From contig JAQNBH010000014.1 of the NCBI GenBank assembly GCA_028752905.1, positions 31,830,276 to 31,894,275 on the forward strand: 64,000 nt of DNA. Reading direction: 5' to 3'. The notes under the pieces are model-generated. The model worked only from the letters and a program-made list of their open reading frames with translations. It had not been told where the DNA came from and did no database searches. Positions 23,101 through 35,100 of this stretch are shown here, piece after piece (the stretch's first letter is position 1; each line of letters begins with the position of its first letter). The DNA comes from Cladorhizidae sp. MBARI D1340-BT2. Its lineage: Eukaryota > Porifera > Demospongiae > Poecilosclerida > Cladorhizidae. The position numbers were made by a program, and so were the translations under genes.

Positions 23101-26100
23101 AGGGCTAAGGTTGTTCTAGGGTAAGGATTAGGGCTAAGGTTGTTCTAGGGCAAGGATTAGGGCTAAGGTTGTCTAGGGTAAGGATTAGGGCTAAGGTTGT
23201 TCTAGGGTAAGGATTAGGGCTAAGGTTGTTCTAGGGTATGGATTAGGGCTAAGGTTGTTCTAGGGCAAGGATTAGGGCTAAGGTTGTTCTAGGATAAGGA
23301 TTAGGGCTAAGGTTGTTCTAGGATAAGGATTAGGGCTAAGGTTGTTCTAGGGTAAGGATTAGGGCTAAGGTTGTTCTAGGGCAAGGATTAGGGCTAAGGT
23401 TGTTCTAGGGTAAGGATTAGGGCTAAGGTTGTTCTAGGGTAAGGATTAGGGCTAAGGTTGTTCTAGGGTAAGGATTAGGGCTAAGGTTGTTCTAGGGTAA
23501 GGATTAGGGCTAAGGTTGTTCTAGGGTAAGGATTAGGGCTAAGGTTGTTCTAGGGTAAGGATTAGGGCTAAGGTTGTTCTAGGATAAGGATTAGGGCTAA
23601 GGTTGTTCTAGGGTAAGGATTAGGGCTAAGGTTGTTCTAGGGTAAGGATTAGGGCTAAGGTTGTTCTAGGGTAAGGATTAGGGCTAAGGTTGTTCTAGGA
23701 TAAGGATTAGGGCTAAGGTTGTTCTAGGATAAGGATTAGGGCTAAGGTTGTTCTAGGGTAAGGATTAGGGCTAAGGTTGTTCTAGGGTAAGGATTAGGGC
23801 TAAGGTTGTTCTAGGGTAAGGATTAGGGCTAAGGTTGTTCTAGAGTAAGGATTAGGGCTAAGGTTGTTCTAGGGTAAGGATTAGGGCTAAGGTTGTTCTA
23901 GAGTAAGGATTAGGGCTAAGGTTGTTCTAGAGTAGGGATTAGGGCTAAGGTTGTTCTAGGGTAAGGATTAGGGCTAAGGTTGTTCTAGGGTAAGGATTAG
24001 GGCTAAGGTTGTTCTAGGGTAAGGATTAGGGCTAAGGTTGTTCTAGGGTAAGGATTAGGGCTAAGGTTGTTCTAGGGTAAGGATTAGGGCTAAGGTTGTT
24101 CTAGAGTAAGGATTAGGGCTAAGGTTGTTCTAGGATAAGGATTAGGGCTAAGGTTGTTCTAGAGTAAGGATTAGGGCTAAGGTTGTTCTAGGGTAAGGAT
24201 TAGGGCTAAGGTTGTTCTAGGGTAAGGATTAGGGCTAAGGTTGTTCTAGGGCAAGGATTAGGGCTAAGGTTGTTCTAGGGTAAGGATTAGGGCTAAGGTT
24301 GTTCTAGGGTAAGGATTAGGGCTAAGGTTGTTCTAGAGTAAGGATTAGGGCTAAGGTTGTTCTAGGGCAAGGATTAGGGCTAAGGTTGTTCTAGGGTAAG
24401 GATTAGGGCTAAGGTTGTTCTAGGGTAAGGATTAGGGCTAAGGTTGTTCTAGAGTAAGGATTAGGGCTAAGGTTGTTCTAGGGTAAGGATTAGGGCTAAG
24501 GTTGTTCTAGGGTAAGGATTAGGGCTAAGGTTGTTCTAGGATAAGGATTAGGGCTAAGGTTGTTCTAGGGTAAGGATTAGGGCTAAGGTTGTTCTAGAGT
24601 AAGGATTAGGGCTAAGGTTGTTCTAGGGTAAGGATTAGGGCTAAGGTTGTTCTAGAGTAAGGATTAGGGCTAAGGTTGTTCTAGGGTAAGGATTAGGGCT
24701 AAGGTTGTTCTAGAGTAAGGATTAGGGCTAAGGTTGTTCTAGGGTAAGGATTAGGGCTAAGGTTGTTCTAGGGTAAGGATTAGGGCTAAGGTTGTTCTAG
24801 GGTAAGGATTAGGGCTAAGGTTGTTCTAGGGTAAGGATTAGGGCTAAGGTTGTTCTAGGGTAAGGATTAGGGCTAAGGTTGTTCTAGGGTAAGGATTAGG
24901 GCTAAGGTTGTTCTAGGGCAAGGATTAGGGCTAAGGTTGTTCTAGAGTAAGGATTAGGGCTAAGGTTGTTCTAGGGTAAGGATTAGGGCTAAGGTTGTTC
25001 TAGGGTAAGGATTAGGGCTAAGGTTGTTCTAGGGTAAGGATTAGGGCTAAGGTTGTTCTAGGGCAAGGATTAGGGCTAAGGTTGTTCTAGGGTAAGGATT
25101 AGGGCTAAGGTTGTTCTAGGGTAAGGATTAGGGCTAAGGTTGTTCTAGGGCAAGGATTAGGGCTAAGGTTGTTCTAGGGTAAGGATTAGGGCTAAGGTTG
25201 TTCTAGGGTAAGGATTAGGGCTAAGGTTGTTCTAGGGTAAGGATTAGGGCTAAGGTTGTTCTAGAGTAAGGATTAGGGCTAAGGTTGTTCTAGGGCAAGG
25301 ATTAGGGCTAAGGTTGTTCTAGGGTAAGGATTAGGGCTAAGGTTGTTCTAGGGCAAGGATTAGGGCTAAGGTTGTTCTAGGGTAAGGATTAGGGCTAAGG
25401 TTGTTCTAGAGTAAGGATTAGGGCTAAGGTTGTTCTAGAGTAAGGATTAGGGCTAAGGTTGTTCTAGGGTAAGGATTAGGGCTAAGGTTGTTCTAGGGTA
25501 AGGATTAGGGCTAAGGTTGTTCTAGGGCAAGGATTAGGGCTAAGGTTGTTCTAGGGTAAGGATTAGGGCTAAGGTTGTTCTAGGGTAAGGATTAGGGCTA
25601 AGGTTGTTCTAGAGTAAGGATTAGGGCTAAGGTTGTTCTAGGGCAAGGATTAGGGCTAAGGTTGTTCTAGGGTAAGGATTAGGGCTAAGGTTGTTCTAGG
25701 GTAAGGATTAGGGCTAAGGTTGTTCTAGAGTAAGGATTAGGGCTAAGGTTGTTCTAGGGTAAGGATTAGGGCTAAGGTTGTTCTAGGGTAAGGATTAGGG
25801 CTAAGGTTGTTCTAGGATAAGGATTAGGGCTAAGGTTGTTCTAGGGTAAGGATTAGGGCTAAGGTTGTTCTAGAGTAAGGATTAGGGCTAAGGTTGTTCT
25901 AGGGTAAGGATTAGGGCTAAGGTTGTTCTAGAGTAAGGATTAGGGCTAAGGTTGTTCTAGGGTAAGGATTAGGGCTAAGGTTGTTCTAGAGTAAGGATTA
26001 GGGCTAAGGTTGTTCTAGGGTAAGGATTAGGGCTAAGGTTGTTCTAGGGCAAGGATTAGGGCTAAGGTTGTTCTAGGGTAAGGATTAGGGCTAAGGTTGT

Positions 26101-29100
26101 TCTAGGGTAAGGATTAGGGCTAAGGTTGTTCTAGGGTAAGGATTAGGGCTAAGGTTGTTCTAGGGTAAGGATTAGGGCTAAGGTTGTTCTAGAGTAAGGA
26201 TTAGGGCTAAGGTTGTTCTAGGGTAAGGATTAGGGCTAAGGTTGTTCTAGGGTAAGGATTAGGGCTAAGGTTGTTCTAGGGTAAGGATTAGGGCTAAGGT
26301 TGTTCTAGGGCAAGGATTAGGGCTAAGGTTGTTCTAGGGTAAGGATTAGGGCTAAGGTTGTTCTAGAGTAAGGATTAGGGCTAAGGTTGTTCTAGGGCAA
26401 GGATTAGGGCTAAGGTTGTTCTAGGGTAAGGATTAGGGCTAAGGTTGTTCTAGGGTAAGGATTAGGGCTAAGGTTGTTCTAGGGCAAGGATTAGGGCTAA
26501 GGTTGTTCTAGGGTAAGGATTAGGGCTAAGGTTGTTCTAGGGTAAGGATTAGGGCTAAGGTTGTTCTAGGGCAAGGATTAGGGCTAAGGTTGTTCTAGGG
26601 TAAGGATTAGGGCTAAGGTTGTTCTAGGTTAAGGATTAGGGCTAAGGTTGTTCTAGAGTAAGGATTAGGGCTAAGGTTGTTCTAGAGTAAGGATTAGGGC
26701 TAAGGTTGTTCTAGGGCAAGGATTAGGGCTAAGGTTGTTCTAGGGCAAGGATTAGGGCTAAGGTTGTTCTAGAGTAAGGATTAGGGCTAAGGTTGTTCTA
26801 GAGTAAGGATTAGGGCTAAGGTTGTTCTAGGGCAAGGATTAGGGCTAAGGTTGTTCTAGGGTAAGGATTAGGGCTAAGGTTGTTCTAGGGTAAGGATTAG
26901 GGCTAAGGTTGTTCTAGAGTAAGGATTAGGGCTAAGGTTGTTCTAGGGTAAGGATTAGGGCTAAGGTTGTTCTAGGGTAAGGATTAGGGCTAGGGATATT
27001 CTTGAGTTAGTACCGTCCTGTCTATATAATATTTGCACTCCCTAGTTGGCCACTTGTTAGTTGATACAGACCTCAGCATAACACCAGATTAATATCACAC
27101 TGGTATTAACCATGTGTGATATTAATCCGTGTCTACATGTTAGTTGCTCAACATAACATCAGATTAATATCACACTGATATTAACCATGTGTGATATTAA
27201 TCCGTGTCCACATGTTAGTTGCTCAACATAACATCAGATTAATATCACACTGATATTAACCATGTGTGATATTAATCCGTGTCCACATGTTAGTTGCTCA
27301 ACCTAACACCAGATTAATATCACACTGATATTAACCATGTGTGATATTAATCCGTGTCCACATGTTAGTTGCTCAACATAACATCAGATTAATATCACAC
27401 TGATATTAACCATGTGTGATATTAATCTGTGTCCACATGTTAGTTGCTCAACCTAACACCAGATTAATATCACACTGATATTAACCATGTGTGATATTAA
27501 TCCGTGTCCACATGTTAGTTGCTCAACATAACATCAGATTAATATCACACTGATATTAACCATGTGTGATATTAATCCGTGTCCACATGTTAGTTGCTCA
27601 ACATAACATCAGATTAATATCACACTGATATTAACCATGTGTGATATTAATCCGTGTCCACATGTTAGTTGCTCAACACTGATATTAACCATGTGTGATA
27701 TTAATCCGTGTCCACATGTTAGTTGCTCAACCTAACACCAGATTAATATCACACTGATATTAACCATGTGTGATATTAATCCGTGTCCACATGTTAGTTG
27801 CTCAACATAACATCAGATTAATATCACACTGATATTAACCATGTGTGATATTAATCCGTGTCCACATGTTAGTTGCTCAACCTAACACCAGATTAATATC
27901 ACACTGGTATTAACCACGTGTGATATTAATCCGTGTCCACATGTTAGTTGCTCAACATAACATCAGATTAATATCACACTGATATTAACCATGTGTGATA
28001 TTAATCCATGTCCACTTGTTAGTTGCTCAACATAACATCAGATTAATATCACACTGATATTAATCATGTGTGATCCGTGTCATATGGAAAGTGGCAAAAA
28101 AAAACTCTTCAGTGATTTAGACAAAGAGCAAGAAATTGACTGTCTCTCGGATTATGGCTGGGCCTAACCTGTCATAGGTTCAAGTAGCCAGACATTGCAA
28201 GTCTTCTGGGCCCATGCTGCAGTCTTTGTGCTAGCCAACATCTACTGGGAACTTGGGGTGGGAGTGCCAGTCATATCCTCGAACATCGCATAGCAACGTC
28301 TAACAAAATTCCTGGTAGTGTGGGGTGGGCAGCTAGATGATGTCACTATGACATCATCCGCCAACAGGTGCTCGTGAACAGTGATGTTAGTCCTACCAGC
28401 AGGGTGGGCGGGGCAGCATGGACAATCTAGACAGGAAGCCTCGCATCCTAGCCCTCGCCAGTATTAGATGGGTATGGACTTTGAACCTCGGACATTCATG
28501 ATGACCCTATCAAGTTGTCCATGCACCTCTGGCCATATACATGTACATGTATCATGACAGGCCACACCTTCACTTACCAGGACTATCACCATAGTGGCAC
28601 CATTATGCCATATGCCAGCCCCACCCCCTTATTTCCATCCTTTGGGAAAGGAAGACAATATTCACGGCAACATCAACAGAGACATGTTGCTTGCTCACTT
28701 GTTGTGGACATTATTCACAGCAACATCAACATGTTGCTTGCTCACTTGTGGACATTATTCATAACAACATCAACAGAGACATGTTGCATGCTCACTTGTG
28801 GACATTATTCATAGCAACATCAACAGAGATGTGTTGCTCACTTGTTGTGGAAATTATACACAGCAACATCAAGATGTTGCTTGCTCACTTGTTGTGGACA
28901 TTATACATGGCAACATCAACAGAGACATGTCGCTTGCTCACTTGTTGTGGACATTATTCATAGCAACATCAACAGAGACATGTTGCATGCTCACTTGTGG
29001 ACATTATTCATAGCAACTTCAACAGAGATGTGTTGCTTGCTCACTTGTTGTGGACATTATTCATAGCAACATCAACAGAGACATGTTGCATGCTCACTTG

Positions 29101-32100
29101 TGGACATTATTCATAGCAACATCAATAGAGATGTGTTGCTGGCTCACTTGTGAACATTATACACAGCAACATCAACAGAGACATGTCACTTGCTCACTTG
29201 TTGTGGACATTATTCATAGCAACATCAACAGAGACATGTTGCATGCTCACTTGTGGACATTATTCATAGCAACTTCAACATGTTGCTGGCTCACTTGTTG
29301 GTATCTTGAGTGGATTATTGTTTATGTCCAATATGTTGTTGCCTTGCGTCTCCATCAGATTGGGTGCCATGACGACAGCCAGGTTGCTAGCATCCATGAA
29401 TGAGTGTCCTGCCCCCTCTGCCACCAGAGCCAGCAACCGCATCAACACACACAAACACTGCAGGTCAGACAATGCTCATATGATACTGAAGCAGATGCAC
29501 CAATAAAACATGACTGTTGTCATCACAACCTGCCTCACCCAGTGTGGTTGGTCCAGTGTGTGTCCCCATAGAGCTATTGTCAGCCTACTTCAACCTGCCT
29601 CAACCCAGTGTAATGTTGGTCCAGTGTGTGTCCCCATAGAGCTATTGTCAACCTACTTCAGCTTGCCTCAACCCAGTGTGATGTTGATCCAGTGTGTGTC
29701 CCAATGGATCTATTGTCAATCTGCGTCAACCTGGTGTGTCTCCCATTGAGCTATCGTACATAATATTACAATAACCTAATCAATAATCAACTTGAAATTG
29801 TATTCTCTTGACGTTTCACTCTAGCCTTCATCATTATTCCTAATGAAGGCTAGAGCATCTGGTCGAAACGTCAAGAAAATACAATTTCAAGTTGATTAGT
29901 TATTGTAATGTTATTATGTCAACTGAGAGTTCATTGAGAGTTATCATCGCATGCTTACACGAGTGTAAGTGTCCATGTTGGCCCAACCCAATTATTCCCT
30001 CTATACTCCCTTTGTGCCTTCCAGCCTAGAGCTTCTCTGAACTACACCATTCACTCACTGAGAGTTAGCAAGGTTGGCTGCTAAACAAAATAACTTCTCC
30101 AACCAAATACTCAATCTAATACTCAACTCAATCTAATACTCAATTTAATGTTGCAATAGGACCATCAGTCATTATGTCAAGTAAGCATGAAAACCCTTTA
30201 CCCAAGGATGTCTGTGTATATGTCGATCCTTTACCTGAAGCAATCCAACTGAATTGTGTGTGCAATGATCCTTACCTGAAAGCAGTGTTTTTAACAGACC
30301 TGACCACCCTTTACCTGCAAGTGTAGTGGCGGCAGGAGGAGACAGACAAGAAGCAGAGTCTGCGTCTGTTCCCTGGCGGGGATTAGGGTCACACATGCCT
30401 CCAGCAGACCGGACAGATGGGCTGGGAGCAGATAAGATGGCAGTTGGCGTAGAAACTGTTTTAGGAGGCCAGCCAAGTCGTGAGGGTTGGTGTCTGCAGG
30501 TAAGGAGGGATTGGAGTTCTCCAGACCAGCCTGTGCAGTTGAAATATGCCATGTGTTTATATAATGCAACCCTTTACCTCATCGGAAGAAGCATGAAAAC
30601 ACAGAGCTGGACACTTCGTAGGTACCTAGTGCTAGTATTTGCATGTGCATTCTGAGAAGTGCCAAGTGGAGCAACCGTAAGAAACTTATTGCAAGGAAAC
30701 ATTGCTAACAGCCGTGCTAAGAGCATGTAATTGTATTCATACAGAGTGGCTCTATATGGAAACATTGCCAACAGTCGTGCTAAGAGCATGTAATTGTATT
30801 CATACAGAGTGGCTCTATATGGAAACATTGCCAACAGTCATGATAAGAGCATGTAATTGTATTCATACAGAGTGGCTCTATAAGGAAACATTGCTAACAG
30901 CCATGCTAGGGATAAGCTATGGCTAGGAAGGGAATTATGGCTGAATATGGGGGCAGGGTTGTGAATATGGGGGCAGGGCTGTGAATATGGGGGCAGGGCT
31001 GTGATTATGGGGCCAGGGTTGTGAATATGGGGGCAGGGCTGTGAATATGGGGCCAGGGTTGTGAATATGGGGCCAGGGCTGTGAATATGGGGCCAGGGTT
31101 GTGCCAGGGTTGTGAATATAGGGCCAGGGTTATGAATTATAGGGCCAGGTCTGTGAATATAGGGCCAGGGTTATGAATATAGGGCTAGGTCTATGGCTAT
31201 TGGTTTGACCCTATTTTAAAATGGCAGCTTAAACCCCCCCAAGTTTATAACTCAGCAGCCGATTTTGACAAAAATATATTTTTAGCATGCCTTAGATCAT
31301 TCGCAAAGGAGCAAACCTGCAGCCCCCATAAATGAAAAAAATTGGTCTTCAAGATCTCGTATCCCCCCCCTCCCCATAACTTGCATATAGTATGTCCATC
31401 TATATAGTCCGTTTCTCTTCTCGGCTAAAAATTCAAAGATTAGTAGAGGATCATAATGTCACAAGCTGTTGCAGGTGAAATATCCAATCTAGGTTAGCTG
31501 AGTCAGCAAGCAGCTACATGCTTTCCTACCAGAAGTAATAAGTTGGTTTACTCAGAAGTAATAAGTTGGTTTACTCAGAAGTCTACTCCTGTGACAATGG
31601 TTAACATCACAGACTTTCAACACCAAGTAACTACTTATAATGCATGCATCTTGTACGTATATATATTACATAGCACGTGTGGGTTAGTTCTGGTGTTACA
31701 CTGAGTAACTTCTCGTAGGTGACTGCTCGACTATACAAATAGAAACAAGATGTTATTTAAAGTATTAGTCAACAATGTTAAATTTATGACCCTTTAACCT
31801 ACTTATATTTAAGACCCTTTACCTATTGATACTGAAGACCCTTTACCTATTATAATAAATGCCCAACGAGTATAGTGAAGACCCTTACCCAATAAACACA
31901 CATTTAAGTTGTTGCTAAGTTGGTTGCTAAGTTGCTTGGGAAGGTTAGGTTATTGTTTAAAAAAATGTAGTTCATTAATTCATTAGGTAAAGGGTCTGTA
32001 AATGTTTGTTGTCTCTGCTGGTAAATTCTTGTTTCATTTCATATCAATTATTTTTAATGCTACGCTGACCGAGAGAGAAAATTTCTAGTTGATCATTGAA

Positions 32101-35100
32101 AAGGTCACTATAATTTTTTTTGTTGTTGTGAATATACATGTAGGGCTCGAGTTAGGAATACAGGGCTAGGGTTGGGAATACAGGGCTTGGGTTAAGAATA
32201 CAGGGCTAGGGTTAGGAATACATGGCTTGGGTTAGGAATACATGGCTTGGGTTAAGAATACAGGGCTAGGGTTAGGAATACAGGGCTAGGGTTAGGAATA
32301 CATGGCTAGGGTTAGGAATACAGGGCTAGGGTTAGGAATACAGGGCTAGGGTTAGGAATACAGGGCTAGGAATACAGGGCTAGGGCTAGGAATACAGGGC
32401 TAGGGTTAGGAATACAGGGCTAGGGTTAGGAATACAGGGCTAGGGTTAGGAATACAGGGCTAGGGCTAGGAATACAGGGCTAGGGTTAGGAATACAGAGC
32501 TAGGGTTAGGAATACAGAGCTAGGGTTAGGAATACAGGGCTAGGGTTAGGAATACAGGGCTAGGGTTAGGAATACAGGGCTAGGGTTAGGAATACAGGGC
32601 TAGGGTTAGGAATACAGAGCTAGGGTTAGGAATACAGGGCTAGGGTTAGGAATACAGGGCTAGGGTTAGGAATACATGGCTAGGGTAAGGAATACATGGC
32701 TAGGGTTAGGAATACAGGGCTAGGGCTAGGAATACAGGGCTAGGGTTAGGAATACAGGGCTAGGGTTAGGAATACAGGGCTAGGGTAAGGAATACATGGC
32801 TAGGGTTAGGAATACAGGGCTAGGGCTAGGAATACAGGGCTAGGGTTAGGAATACAGGGCTAGGGTTAGGAATACAGGGCTAGGGTTAGGAATACAGGGC
32901 TAGGGTTAGGCATACAGGGCTAGGGCTAGGAATACAGTGCTAGGGTTAGGAATACAGGGCTTGGGATAGGAATACAGTGCTAGGGTTAGGAATACAGGGC
33001 TAGGGTTAGGCATACAGGGCTAGGGTTAGGAATACAGGGCTAGGGTTAGGAATACAGGGCTTGGGATAGGAATACAGGGCTAGGGTTAGGATTACAGTGC
33101 TAGGGTTAAGAATACAGGGCTAGAGTTAGGAATACAGGGCTAGGAATACAGGGCTAGGGTTAGGAATACAGGGCTAGGGTTAGGATTACAGGGCTAGGGT
33201 TAGGAATACAGGCCTAGGGTTAGGAATACAGGGCTAGGGTTAGGAATACAGGGCTAGGGTTAGGAATACAGGGCTAGGGCTAGGAATACAGGGCTAGGGT
33301 TAGGAATACAGGGCTAGGGTTAGGAATACAGGGCTAGGGTTAGGAATACAGGGCTAGGGTTAGGAATACAGGGCTTGGGTTAAGAATACAGGGCTAGGGT
33401 TAGAAATACAGGGCTAGGGTTAGGAATACAGGGCTAGGGTTAGGAATACAGGGCTAGGGTTAGGCATACAGGGCTAGGGCTAGGAATACAGGGCTAGGGT
33501 TAGGAATACAGGGCTAGGGTTAGGAATACAGGGCTTGGGTTAAGAATACATGGCTAGAGTTAGGAATACAGGGCTAGGGCTAGGAATACAGGCCTAGGGT
33601 TAGGAATACAGTGCTAGGGTTAGGAATACAGGGCTAGGGCTAGGAATACAGGGCTAGGGCTAGGGTTAGGAATACATGGCTAGGGCTAGGAATACAGGGC
33701 TAGGGCTAGGGTTAGGAATACATGGCTAGGGTTAGGAATACAAGGCTAGGGTTAGGAATACAGGGCTAGGGTTAGGAATTTAGGGCTAGGATTAGGAATA
33801 CAGGGCTAGGGTTAGGCATACAGGGCTAGGGCTAGGAATACAGGGCTAGGGTTAGGAATACAGGGCTAGGGTTAGGAATACAGGGCTTGGGTTAAGAATA
33901 CATGGCTAGAGTTAGGAATACAGGGCTAGGGCTAGGAATACAGGCCTAGGGTTAGGAATACAGTGCTAGGGTTAAGAATACAGGGCTAGGGTTAGGAATA
34001 CATGGCTAGGGTTAGGCATACAGGGCTTGGGTTAGGAATACAGGGCTTGGGTTAGGATTACAGTGCTAGGGTTAAGAATACAGGGCTTGGGTTAGGAATA
34101 CAGTGCTAGGGTTAAGAATACAGGGCTAGGGTTAGGAATACAGGGCTAGGGTTAGGAATACAGGGCTAGGGTTAGGAATACAGGGCTAGGGTTAGGAATA
34201 CAGGGCTAGGGTTAGGAATACATGGCTAGGGTTAGGAATACAGGCCTAGGGCTAGGAATACAGGGCTAGGGTTAGGAATACAGGGCTAGGGTTAGGCACA
34301 CAGGGCTTGGGTTAGGAATACAGGGCTAGGGTTAGGCATACAGGGCTAGGGTTAGGAATACAGGGCTAGGGTTAGGAATACAGGGCTAGGGTTAAGAATA
34401 CAGGGCTAGGGTTAGGAATACAGGGCTAGGGTTAGGAATACAGGGCTAGGGTTAGGAATACAGGGCTAGGGTTAGGAATACAGGGCTAGGGTTAGGAATA
34501 CAGGGCTAGGGTTAGGAATACAGTGCTAGGGTTAGGAATACAGGGCTAGGGCTAGGAATACAGTGCTAGGGTTAGGAATACAGGGCTAGGGTTAGGAATA
34601 GGAATACAGGGCTAGGGTTAGAAATACAGGGCTAGGGTTAGAAATACAGGGCTAGGGTTAGGAATACAGGGCTAGGGTAAGGAATACAGGGCTAGGGCTA
34701 GGAATACAGGGCTAGGGCTAGGAATACAGAGCTAGGGTTAGGAATACAGGGCTAGGGCTAGGAATACAGGGCTAGGGTTAGGAATACAGAGCTAGGGTTA
34801 GGAATACAGGGCTAGGGTTAGAAATACAGGGCTAGGGTTAGGAATACAGGGCTAGGGTTAGGAATACAGGGCTAGGGTTAGGAATACAGAGCTAGGGTTA
34901 GGAATACAGGGCTAGGGTTAGGAATACAGGGCTAGGGTAAGGAATACATGGCTAGGGTTAGGAATACAGGGCTAGGGTTAGGAATACAGGGCTAGGGTTA
35001 GGAATACAGGGCTAGGGTTAGGAATACAGGGCTAGGGTTAGGAATACAGGGCTAGGGTAAGGAATACATGGCTAGGGTTAGGAATACAGGGCTAGGGCTA

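Noticed and set aside
22322..29300. CRISPR-like arrays
   Set aside because: Repeats are contiguous with no unique spacers, and the setting is an animal gene; cas-type genes are absent.
30172..30552. 126-codon minus-strand frame over RhoGAP exon 3
   Set aside because: Wrong frame; the 30530-30315 exon in the neighbouring frame carries the RhoGAP residues and correct splice phases.
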